A stretch of DNA of 64,000 nucleotides. Source: Heliopora coerulea (Eukaryota > Cnidaria > Anthozoa > Scleralcyonacea > Helioporidae). The position numbers and the translations under genes were made by a program. The notes under the pieces are model-generated. The model made no database searches, had not been told where the DNA came from, and was given only the letters and a program-made list of their open reading frames with translations. Location of the stretch: positions 1 through 64,000 of the forward strand of contig JASJOG010000174.1 of assembly GCA_030142905.1 (NCBI GenBank). The letters run 5' to 3'. Positions 35,558-43,492 of this stretch are shown here, in pieces. Numbering within the stretch: the first letter of the stretch is position 1; every line of letters starts with the position of its first letter.

Positions 35558-37216
35558 TTATAATATATATTTTGAAATTAAAATTCCACCAACTATTGCA
35601 AAAGATAAAATCCATAAATTTTCATCCGTATCGGCCGAAGGTCTCAACATCGAGCCAAAGGCTCTCGCCGCTTCGCGGACCGGAGGTGTAAGGGATTGAG
35701 TTGACCCAATGGGTGTTTTTGAAGATTTACCTGAAAGGTCTGAAATGAGAGCAGAGTGAACTCTGATGTCTTTTAATATATTATTTTTATTATCTTTTTT
35801 GTATTCATTTTTCTTTATTTAATTTTTCTTTATTTCATTTTTCTTTATTTCATTTTTCTTTATTTCATGTTTCACTTCTTGTCCCTGTAATTTTGTTTCG
35901 AGGGTCTTTGACCCGTAATAATTTAATTTTTCGTTAATTCCAAAAAACATATTTTCATCAGAAACTTTTAATTTATTATTATAGCCATCAATAGGATTTT
36001 TTAAAATAACTAAAGATGATGGAATCAACCATAACGTCGGACTTATAGCAGTATTTAAAATCACATTTGTTGATGAAACTGCTGTATTCATATTATTTAT
36101 CCAGGTTGATGTATCATAATTTATAATAGAATCTTCAAAAATTTGTCTAAAAACCTTTTGTGTTTCCAATGCTGAAGCTCTATTTGAAACAATACTTTGT
36201 CTTGTTCTCGCTTGAGCTCCTAGGATTGCATAAAGATATGCTTCAATGGATTGATTTAATAATTCTGTTCCATTTTTTGTTAACCCGTTTGATCATCTTG
36301 GAACAAATTTTTTATAATCATTTTGTGTATCTCTAAGTTGATCTGGACTGTGTTGGTAACCTTTCCATGAAGTTTTCTTATCAACTGCGTGAAAATCACC
36401 AATGTTTCTGTGTTTTCCTGTAATTTCTTGCCATGTCCATTTTGGATAGTGATCTTTTAAAAAACCAGCATTAAATTTATAAAATATTTTATCATCACCA
36501 TTTTTCAATTGATGCATAATTCTTCTAACTGTAAAATACACATGAAATCTCATAAATGATGTAATTTGTTTTGGAACATCCGCTACGCTGTCAGCTGAAA
36601 ATAATAAATGTTGTATTGAAATTCCACATCCATAAGTTGCAATCCATGTTCCTATAATACTTTGAAAATATGGCTCATTAAGTGACCATTTTGCATTGTC
36701 ATTTGTGGTTATATTCAATCCAGGCAAATTACTTTGAAAATAATCTGTGTTGCTTACATAAATTCTAAACTGATTTATAGGATAACTTAAAACATATTGT
36801 GCAGGAAAATTATCCCAATAATAAGATTCTCCTGCATAACCAACATGTCTTTCACCTTTTGGTAATTCTTGCACAGTTCCTCCTATTTTCCAAATTTTTG
36901 GAAAGTTTGTAATTTGTTTACCGCTTTCGCGGTTAATATGCAAATATTTTGTCATATTTGGGTCATTTTTGAAAGTGTTTGAATTTATATCTGTTGAAAC
37001 AAAGTTATTGTTTTTGAAATATGTTATTGTTTTTTCCCAACTTCCATCTTTATTAATATCATGCTCAAAATAAAATTTTGTCATGTCAGCATATGGATAT
37101 TTTTTCAAAAAATTTTCTTTGAATTCTTTATCTAAAATTTTTCTTTCATTCACTACAAAATCATATTCACTTCCATAATATTTTCTTTCCGCTTTTTCAA
37201 TGTCAGTTGAACTCAT
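35558..37216 (-). pseudogene. Large structural-type protein with C-terminal membrane helix, two stops
   Basis: From the ATG at 37216 one frame runs 553 codons to a TAA at 35558-35560. It is interrupted by TGA at 36293-36295 (codon 308, after KKFVPR) and by TAA at 35819-35821 (codon 466) inside a run of NEIKK repeats, where neighbouring repeat units have GAA at that position. The body is aromatic-rich and soluble (YAGESYYWDNFPAQYVLSYP; WSLNEPYFQSIIGTWIATYG). Codons ~525-545 (LWILSFAIVGGILIS) form a single membrane helix near the end. The apparent 266-bp gap below 35819 is therefore coding remnant, including GC-rich hairpin DNA at 35652-35678. I do not recognise the family; a virion protein is likely by context. 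Confidence 0.75.
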
Positions 37217-37237
37217 TATTTATTTTAATAAAAATAA
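37217..37237. promoter_or_regulatory. 21-bp divergent spacer between the two gene blocks
   Basis: Only 21 bp (tatttattttaataaaaataa) separate the start codons of the minus and plus blocks. The spacer is nearly symmetrical, offering an A/T-rich AATAA(A/T) step before each ATG. It must hold or abut the 5' control signals of both genes unless longer upstream sequences inside the opposite gene are used. Confidence 0.6.
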
Positions 37238-38359
37238 ATGAACAGTAATGTTAGTGACAAAGACGGCTTTGCCGACATGTTTGCTATTGAACAAGAGTTG
37301 AGAGATATTTATTACAACCCAGCAACAGGTTATCAATCTGCGGAAAGACTTTATCAAAAAGCAAAAGACAGTGGATTAAATGTTAGTAGAAAAATTGTAC
37401 AAGACTGGTTAAAAACTCAAGATACTTTTACAAAATTTAAACCACTTGTAAAAAAACATAAATTTCAAAAGACATTTGTTAAAGACTTGGGTGATCAAAT
37501 ACAAATGGATTTAATTGATATGAAAAAATACAAAAAAGATAATGATGATTATTATTGGATTCTTACAGCTGTTGAAATTTTAAGTCGTTATGCATTTGCA
37601 ATTCCTGTAGAAAGAAAAAAAGTTTTAAACATGAAAGCAGCTGTTGGTAAATTACTTTTAAAATTTGAAAAAAGATTTGGTAAATACCCAAAAGTAGTTC
37701 AATTTCATGAAGGAAAAGAATTTTATAATTTTGGAGTGAAATATATATTAGAATTAGATGATATTAATTACTTTTCCACAAAGTCTGTTAAAAAAGCAGC
37801 TATAGTTGAAAGATTTAATAGAACTTTAAAAACATCAATGTGGAAATATTTTGATGAAAATAAAACTAAAAATTGGTTAAAAGTTTTAAAAAATCTTGTA
37901 AAAAATTATAACAATACCAAACATAAAAGTATATTGATGAAACCTGCTGATGTGAATGAATCTAACAAAGACCAAGTATGGAATACACTATATGGTTCTC
38001 CATTAGGAAATTTACCCATTCCTAAATTTAGAATTGGTGATACTGTTAGAATTTCAAAATATAAGAATATATTTAAAAAAGGTTATGAAACTAATTTTAC
38101 AGAAGAAATTTTTAAAATTGTAAAAGTATTTAGAGGTGACCCAAACATGTATGAAGTAGAAGACCTTGATGGAGAACCAATTATTGGAAAATTTTATGAA
38201 CAGGAATTGTCAGCTGTTGATGTGAGTGGTTTGTATAAAGTAGAGAAAATATTAAAAAGGAAAAAAGTCAAAGGAAAAAATATGGTGTTGGTAAAGTGGG
38301 AAGGTTATGACAATAAACACAATTCTTGGATTGAAGAAGAAAATATTAAAAATGTATAA
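37238..38359 (+). CDS. INT: Polinton integrase (rve) with chromodomain; second catalytic Asp replaced
   Basis: The 373-residue retroviral-type integrase is expected to insert the linear element DNA. Residues ~20-60 form a helical N-terminal region; the rve core spans ~85-250; residues ~325-373 (LYKVEKILKRKKV, then VLVKWEGYDNKHNSWIEEEN) are a clear chromodomain that may target chromatin. Catalytic candidates are D91 (IQMDLIDM) and E191 (AIVERFNRTLK). The middle acidic residue, expected in the F-D-E-G-K-E-F-type motif, is His at 157 (QFHEGKEFYN; codon CAT). The spacing from 157 to 191 fits the D-35-E arrangement, so this looks like a catalytic-site mutation. A CGGC-TTT-GCCG hairpin lies in the N-terminal codons (37264-37274). 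Confidence 0.93.
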   Translation: MNSNVSDKDGFADMFAIEQELRDIYYNPATGYQSAERLYQKAKDSGLNVSRKIVQDWLKTQDTFTKFKPLVKKHKFQKTFVKDLGDQIQMDLIDMKKYKKDNDDYYWILTAVEILSRYAFAIPVERKKVLNMKAAVGKLLLKFEKRFGKYPKVVQFHEGKEFYNFGVKYILELDDINYFSTKSVKKAAIVERFNRTLKTSMWKYFDENKTKNWLKVLKNLVKNYNNTKHKSILMKPADVNESNKDQVWNTLYGSPLGNLPIPKFRIGDTVRISKYKNIFKKGYETNFTEEIFKIVKVFRGDPNMYEVEDLDGEPIIGKFYEQELSAVDVSGLYKVEKILKRKKVKGKNMVLVKWEGYDNKHNSWIEEENIKNV

Positions 38360-38373
38360 AATGTATAAAATAA

Positions 38374-39717
38374 ATGGATAACGAAGGTTTTGACTATATT
38401 GAAATGAGAAATAGAAATAGAAATGAAGAAGAAGAGGAAAGAGGTGAAACAAGTGGAGAAAATTTTGCTGATACAAATTTAGATACTGGAGAAACAACTA
38501 GATTGTTACCCCTAACTGATCAAACTGTTCAAAAAAAAGTTAGATTTAAAAATCCTGAGGTTGAAAATCCTATGTCTGAAAATTTTAAAAAATTTAAAAA
38601 AAATTTGGGATTAGTTAAAAGAGTAATAACTAATGATAAAAAAAATATTTTCAAAGATATATTTGATTTCACCCCTGAAAAGAAAAATGGAGAAAATAAT
38701 AAGATATTGTTAGAAAAAACTAGGTTTGTTAACGATGAAAAAGGAAATGTTTCAATTATTTTCAAAGATTTAAAAATTGGTAATATTGTCAATAATAAAC
38801 CAGAATTATTTGTAAGAAAGAATAATTTAAATGTTAATGAATTCAAAGATATTTTTGAAAAAGCAAAACAAGAATATAAAAAAACACCAGATTCTATTAT
38901 AGATAAAAAAATATACGATGAAAATATTGAAATGAAAGAAATTGAGAAAAAAAATATAGTTGAAAACACCATTTCAAAAATTGATAATGAAATTAATAAA
39001 ATAATTGATGAAAATAACTTGAAAAAATTAATTGAAGAAGAAAATGATCCAAGAAGATCATTATTTAATCCATATGAATTAAGAGAATTTAGAGGTTTGG
39101 TATATTTAGATGATATTGACCCCAATTTAACAGAAAATGAAAAAAAAGAAGTTATAAGTGGAAAAATTGATGGATTTGATAAAGAGCACCAATATTGGAA
39201 AAATAAATCTGATTTAGAAACAGCTGAACCCCAAAAAAGTATATATAAAAGTTTTTCAGAAATTGCAAAACTTCAAGCAGATAAAATGAGACTTGAAAAT
39301 AATGAAAAACCAATTAGTGAAGAAGGAATAAATATTTTAAATGAAAATGCTGAAGAATCTGACCTTGGTAGATTAGAAAGATTTAAAAAATGGGCTAAAG
39401 AAAATTTATTAGGTTTATCAGCAGTTGCTATTTCTGTAGCAGGTATAATTACAGCAATAGTTATGGGAGCAAGAAACGCATTAAAAAAAGGTGCAAATGC
39501 AGTTGGAAAATTGGGAAAAGCAATTGCAAATATAGGTAAAAATTTTGGAGCAGTTATTTCAGCAGTTTTAAATTTAATTTCTCAAATATTATCATGGGGC
39601 GCAAAAGGTATTTCTTTTTTAGCTAAAAATTTATGGATATTAGTTATTGCAATTACTTACTTTTTATACAATGAATATAAAGAATACAAACATAGAAAGA
39701 AAACACAGCAAAGCTGA
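38374..39717 (+). CDS. Large protein with hydrophobic C-terminal domain
   Basis: The 447-residue product starts 14 bp after the integrase stop, in AATAAATG. Residues 1-330 are charged, acidic and probably partly disordered. The C-terminal ~110 residues are hydrophobic and amphipathic: AVAISVAGIITAIVMGA, then a Gly/Ala/Lys-rich helical stretch (KKGANAVGKLGKAIANIG), then SAVLNLISQILSWGAKG and a terminal membrane helix (NLWILVIAITYFLY) with a basic tail. This resembles membrane-active minor virion proteins that act in entry or membrane remodelling, but the role is inferred from composition. No homologue is claimed. Confidence 0.75.
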   Translation: MDNEGFDYIEMRNRNRNEEEEERGETSGENFADTNLDTGETTRLLPLTDQTVQKKVRFKNPEVENPMSENFKKFKKNLGLVKRVITNDKKNIFKDIFDFTPEKKNGENNKILLEKTRFVNDEKGNVSIIFKDLKIGNIVNNKPELFVRKNNLNVNEFKDIFEKAKQEYKKTPDSIIDKKIYDENIEMKEIEKKNIVENTISKIDNEINKIIDENNLKKLIEEENDPRRSLFNPYELREFRGLVYLDDIDPNLTENEKKEVISGKIDGFDKEHQYWKNKSDLETAEPQKSIYKSFSEIAKLQADKMRLENNEKPISEEGINILNENAEESDLGRLERFKKWAKENLLGLSAVAISVAGIITAIVMGARNALKKGANAVGKLGKAIANIGKNFGAVISAVLNLISQILSWGAKGISFLAKNLWILVIAITYFLYNEYKEYKHRKKTQQS

Positions 39718-39769
39718 TAAACAACCATAAGTTGGTAAACTAAAAATGTTTTTTTATATATAATAAAAA

Positions 39770-41008
39770 ATGAATAGAGTAAACGAATTATATCCAGGAT
39801 ATAAAAGATCAAAAATGAGTGAAATTAAAGGAACCAGAACAAGACATGTTGTAACTTTAAATCCAAATTCAGCAATTCCAGAAGAAGACCTTTATATTGA
39901 TATCCCAAAATTAAACCCTAATTTGTGTCTTGTACCCGATTCATTAAGATTGTTATTTAATTTTAAAAATTCAAATACTAAATCATGGTTTTTAAATAAT
40001 TTATCAAAATTGCTTAAGAAAAGATTAGTTGTCAAATTTGCAGGTGAAATTGTTTATGATAATAGTGGAGAATCTATTTTGGAAATTTACAAAGATCTTT
40101 GGAAACCAGAATTTGAAAGAGCAGATATGGTTGAATATGGAATCGCGAGAGAAAATCTAAGAAAATTAATTTCAAAAGATGACTCTGGAACAACAAGCGG
40201 CAATACAGAAAAAGTTTCTGATAAACTAATGTTTGATATTTACGGAACAAAACAGTGTTTAAAGTTGGAAAAAATACTTTCAGACCATGGATTATATGCT
40301 CCTTATGGAATGATTAACAATTTTCAATATGTTTTAACTTTTCCAAAAGCAAGCGAAATTATGGTTGCACAAAGTGGTCAAAGTGTTGCAGGATATACTT
40401 TAGAAAATTTAGAACTTGGATATGAAACGATTGAAAATCAAGATTTAGCAACTGATATTTTAACAAATTACACTACTGGAAGATCATTGTCATATAATTA
40501 TGTAACTTTGATGAAAACAGTAGAATGGGATAAAAATGCAACTTTACACAATGAAACTATAAATATACCACGTAAGAGCATGAAAGCAGTTGTGTTGTTA
40601 TTTAGAAATAAAACTGTCACAGATAGTGAACAATTTGTTTATCCAAATATAACAGATGTAAAAATTAGTGTTGAAGGAGTTCCAAATAGTGTTTATTCCC
40701 AAGGATTTCCCAAACGTAGATTTTTTGAAGAAGCAAAAAGAATATTTAGATGTAATTATTTTGACTGTGATGCAGTTATGGATATTGAAAAATTCTACCA
40801 AAATTCATTTGCATTATGTATTGATTTAAGAACATTAGATGACAATTTTGTTTATGGAAATGGAAAAAAATTAGTAAACACACAGTCTGGGTTAATGCTG
40901 GAAATTAAAAAGACTGCTACTACAGCAAATGTAATGTGTTATATATTTGTAATAAGCGATGGATTACTAAATATTGTAAATAAAGATTTGTCTTCAATTC
41001 AATTTTAA
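39770..41008 (+). CDS. Putative major capsid protein
   Basis: The intact 412-residue product is beta-rich and soluble (HVVTLNPNSAIPEEDLYIDI; LLKKRLVVKFAGEIVYDN; VMCYIFVISDGLLNIV). It sits directly upstream of the packaging ATPase, the normal place of the capsid gene in Polintons, and is preceded by TTTATATATAATAAAAAATG, the most TATA-like upstream region of the element. I infer a jelly-roll capsid protein. It is shorter than the ~500-700-residue hexon-like capsid proteins of many Polintons, so a structure prediction is needed to settle it. Confidence 0.6.
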   Translation: MNRVNELYPGYKRSKMSEIKGTRTRHVVTLNPNSAIPEEDLYIDIPKLNPNLCLVPDSLRLLFNFKNSNTKSWFLNNLSKLLKKRLVVKFAGEIVYDNSGESILEIYKDLWKPEFERADMVEYGIARENLRKLISKDDSGTTSGNTEKVSDKLMFDIYGTKQCLKLEKILSDHGLYAPYGMINNFQYVLTFPKASEIMVAQSGQSVAGYTLENLELGYETIENQDLATDILTNYTTGRSLSYNYVTLMKTVEWDKNATLHNETINIPRKSMKAVVLLFRNKTVTDSEQFVYPNITDVKISVEGVPNSVYSQGFPKRRFFEEAKRIFRCNYFDCDAVMDIEKFYQNSFALCIDLRTLDDNFVYGNGKKLVNTQSGLMLEIKKTATTANVMCYIFVISDGLLNIVNKDLSSIQF

Positions 41009-41035
41009 AAAACAAAATAATTAAAAAAATAAAAA

Positions 41036-41650
41036 ATGAACGTTAACAATGACAAAAAACCATTTAATATGATAATTGTTGGAATGACTGCTTGCGGAAA
41101 AACAAAATATCTTTTGGATTTTATAGAATCAGAATATAAAAATTATTTTGATTATATTTTTCTAATTTGTCCGACATTTGAATGGAATAAAACTTATGAA
41201 AATTGGAAATATGATAAAGATGAAGATTTTATTACAATTCCTTGTGATCAAGACAACGTTGAAGATTGGTTAAAATTTATAGTAAATTTTTCAAAAGGAA
41301 GTAAAAGTTTAATCATATTAGATGATTGTGCAAGTGGAAAAAATGTTAAAAATAGAACAAGTGAATTGGTTAAATTAGGATTTTCAGCAAGACATTATAA
41401 TCTTTCCTGCTGCATAATCACCCAGCAGCTGACAAGTATTGCAAAACCATTTAGAGAAAATATTTCAAAATTGGTCACATTTTATAACCCAAATAAAAAA
41501 GATATGGCAACAATAGTTCAAGAATATTTAGGTGTGGATGACCGCAATGAAATTGAAAAAATTTTAGAAACTTTGAAAACAAAAAAATATTCATGTTTGG
41601 AAATAAATTTAATTTTTCCATTTGATTATAAAATAAATGAGTGCAACTAG
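41036..41650 (+). CDS. ATP: FtsK/HerA-type genome-packaging ATPase
   Basis: The 204-residue product carries a Walker A loop (G-M-T-A-C-G-K-T, residues 16-23) and a Walker B strand (SLIILDDCAS, D96-D97), then a polar sensor-like segment (CCIITQQLTSIAKPFRENIS). Size and motif order fit the A32/FtsK-HerA packaging ATPases of Polintons and large DNA viruses, which pump DNA into capsids. It follows the putative capsid gene by 27 bp and overlaps the next gene by 14 bp. Confidence 0.9.
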   Translation: MNVNNDKKPFNMIIVGMTACGKTKYLLDFIESEYKNYFDYIFLICPTFEWNKTYENWKYDKDEDFITIPCDQDNVEDWLKFIVNFSKGSKSLIILDDCASGKNVKNRTSELVKLGFSARHYNLSCCIITQQLTSIAKPFRENISKLVTFYNPNKKDMATIVQEYLGVDDRNEIEKILETLKTKKYSCLEINLIFPFDYKINECN

Positions 41651-42176
41651 TGACTATGTAGAAATACCGCAAATGGATAACAGTTCATCAAATACATCCG
41701 CATCGAGTGAAACTGTAAGCGCACAAGAAAACCAAACTCAAAATGATGTTAAAAAAGAAGTGAAACACGACGTGATGAAAAAACGTGAAGAATTGATAAG
41801 ATTATCTGAAGATGGGGAAATTAGTCAATCGGTGCAAAATTTGAAAAAAGCAAGTGATAAAGTTATACTAAAAATTTATTCTGAATATGAAATTAAACAA
41901 GCAGAAAAAGCAAATGTATTTTTAACAGATTTATTAATTAGTAAATTTGCAGATTTATTGGGGGGATTAGAAGCAATTGAAAGCAGTGAAGAATTGGAAA
42001 AAGAGTTGGTAAAAGATAAATTATTAAAAAGAGATGTAAAATCTGTGGTTGAAAAACTAAGTCCATATTTACCATATCTTGGAATATTATCTGGGGGAGT
42101 TACAGTTGGAAAACATATTATTAAAAAACAGAGCAAGAAAGACAGCAGTGAAGCGTCGACAAGTAAAACTGAATAA
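41637..42176 (+). CDS. Accessory protein with disordered N-terminus and hydrophobic patch
   Basis: The 179-residue product starts inside the ATPase gene, again at AATAAATG. The first ~50 residues are Ser/Thr/Asn/Gln-rich; the centre is charged helix (DKVILKIYSEYEIKQAEKA); residues ~139-160 (SPYLPYLGILSGGVTVGKH) are hydrophobic and Gly-rich; the tail is Lys/Ser-rich. Translation may be coupled to the ATPase by the 14-nt overlap, or it may have its own transcript start. Function unknown. Confidence 0.7.
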   Translation: MSATSDYVEIPQMDNSSSNTSASSETVSAQENQTQNDVKKEVKHDVMKKREELIRLSEDGEISQSVQNLKKASDKVILKIYSEYEIKQAEKANVFLTDLLISKFADLLGGLEAIESSEELEKELVKDKLLKRDVKSVVEKLSPYLPYLGILSGGVTVGKHIIKKQSKKDSSEASTSKTE

Positions 42177-42191
42177 TTTTATAATATATTT

Positions 42192-42217
42192 TACTATAAA
42201 ATTAAAAAATTATAGTA
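42192..42217. terminator. Hairpin between convergent genes
   Basis: Perfect 8-bp arms (tactataa / ttatagta) with a 10-nt A/T loop lie in the 43-bp gap between the stops of the plus-strand accessory gene (42176) and the minus-strand MGKC gene (42220). It could help end transcription on both strands; the role is inferred from position. Confidence 0.35.
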
Positions 42218-42219
42218 GT

Positions 42220-42582
42220 TTATTTATCTTCATTTTTAGGTTTTGTATTTTGCTCATTTTTTAAATTAATTAATGAAGCAATTATTTTATCTTTTCCTAT
42301 TTCATTTTTTTCTTCATTTTCAAAACATTTTAACAATTTTAAATGATTATTATTTTCTGAAAACTGAATTTCATGTATATTATTTTTCCCAAACGTCATT
42401 CCGGCTTCAAAATCTTTCACCCCAACATCAACATGAGCTCCTATTGTAAAACCGCTTTTTTTAATTTTTCTAAAATTTATTGGTGGATACCCGTGAAGAT
42501 TTATATCCAAATTTGTATTATTTTCAATATTTGAAGTGTGTGTATTATTTTTACTTTTTGTTTTTGAAATACATTTACCCAT
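42220..42582 (-). CDS. Putative N-myristoylated/palmitoylated protein (MGKC)
   Basis: The 120-residue product begins M-G-K-C-I-S-K, matching the N-myristoylation pattern MGxxxS with a Cys at position 4 suited to S-acylation and basic residues just after. The rest is polar, with a conserved-looking middle (SGFTIGAHVDVGVKDFEAGM) and an acidic/basic tail, and has no membrane helix. A membrane-tethered peripheral protein is predicted. Start ATG in AATATAAATAAATG. It is the only intact gene reading inward from the right TIR toward the plus block. Confidence 0.65.
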   Translation of the reverse strand: MGKCISKTKSKNNTHTSNIENNTNLDINLHGYPPINFRKIKKSGFTIGAHVDVGVKDFEAGMTFGKNNIHEIQFSENNNHLKLLKCFENEEKNEIGKDKIIASLINLKNEQNTKPKNEDK

Positions 42583-42586
42583 TTAT

Positions 42587-42796
42587 TTATATTAAATTTT
42601 GATAATAAGTAATTTTTCCGCAAATTTTACATCGAAATGTTCTAGGTTCTGAAATATGAATATAAAGTTTAAAAACATTATTCTAAAAAAATTTAAAAAA
42701 TTTACTAAATCTTAGGTAAAAATTTAAAATTTTCAAGCATTTTTTACATATTGTAAATAAATATCTATTAGTATTTCTTAAAACTATATCATACAT
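42587..42796 (-). pseudogene. Small zinc-ribbon-like ORF interrupted by TAG
   Basis: In the 316-bp gap before the right TIR, one minus-strand frame runs 70 codons from ATG at 42796 (context aaaataaaaATG) to TAA at 42587-42589, with a single TAG at 42683-42685 after a T-run. Before the TAG there is ICKKCLK, after it FRCKICGKI: two CxxC pairs about 40 residues apart, as in a zinc ribbon. It ends 4 bp before the MGKC start codon. The short length and AT-rich code make this tentative. Confidence 0.4.
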
Positions 42797-42898
42797 TTTT
42801 ATTTTAAAACAAAATTCTTAAAAACGCTTCGCGTACACCTTCGGTGCTGTATCTTTATAGTGTTATTAGAGTTTTTTACTTTTGTCCAAAATGTTTTT

Positions 42899-43492
42899 TT
42901 AAAATTGTGCTGCAAAAAGGTAATTCTCCGCATGTTGTTGAGGGGTTTTCCCCACACAGCAAGCGAGCGCTTCTGATAAATTCCATACATTCCAGATCTC
43001 CCTAACAACGGAGCAAACCGAAAATAGTTTTTTTGTTGACATCGAGAGAGGCTAGTTGTTAGGGAGATTAGGCATGTATGGAATGTTTGGAATGTTAAGG
43101 TTATTCCCCCAAGACACTTTGAAAAATTTCAAAATGTGGAACTGATTTTTGTCACATTTTGAAATTGTCAAAATATTCTGTTTCAAAAATTTAGTTTTCA
43201 CATGGATTTCGAGAATGTTATAAATTTTATTAATTTTGAGAATTTGAAAAATTGATTAATTTTGATGTGAAAAAATTGAACAATTTTGATAATTTAGTTT
43301 GAACCAGATTTGACAGGTTATGAAAATGATTGACAGGTTTTTGGAAACCGGAAGTAAATTCTTGGAATTTGACCGTTTACGGTGACGCTATAGGAATGAT
43401 TGACAGGTGATGACGTCATTGGGAAACCGGAAGTAAATGTGACAAAATGCGCTGGAAAAAAATGCGCTAGAGCCCGGCTTCTATAGACTACT
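42899..43492 (-). repeat. Polinton right TIR
   Basis: Inverted copy (594 bp) of 25609-26207. It keeps the CRE palindrome (43411-43418), both TGATTGACAG sites (43327-43336, 43397-43406), two CCGGAAGT sites (43348-43355, 43427-43434; the outer one is changed in the left TIR) and the large hairpin (43009 side arms 42980-43009 and 43055-43084). Confidence 0.95.

Larger units (their letters stand above)
26297..42846. repeat. Dispersed GC-rich mini-hairpins with 3-nt loops
   Basis: Short perfect stems of 4-6 bp closing exactly three bases recur in this AT-rich element. Exact GCGAAGC/GCTTCGC copies: 28868, 29288, 29313, 32663, 32675, 34901, 35670 and 42826. Others: GCAGC-GAA-GCTGC 28865-28877; CAGC-TTT-GCTG 29185-29195; GGAC-TTC-GTCC 29211-29221; GGGC-TTT-GCCC 29230-29240; CGAACC-TGT-GGTTCG 32068-32082; CAGAC-TAA-GTCTG 32083-32095; ACGAC-GTA-GTCGT 32385-32397; CAAC-TTC-GTTG 34910-34920; GAGCC-AAA-GGCTC 35652-35664; GGGTC-TTT-GACCC 35902-35914; CGGC-TTT-GCCG 37264-37274; ACGC-TTC-GCGT 42824-42834; CACC-TTC-GGTG 42836-42846. 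They lie in coding and non-coding DNA and often occur in pairs. Confidence 0.85.

Noticed and set aside
33365..36295. UGA recoding (UGA read as Trp or Arg) to explain in-frame TGAs
   Set aside because: TAA and TAG also interrupt genes of the same element, and intact genes end at TGA or TAA, so ordinary nonsense mutation is simpler.
42799..43008. 69-codon ORF in the right TIR
   Set aside because: Its counterpart in the left TIR is not a coherent gene and it covers the TIR hairpin; likely chance.
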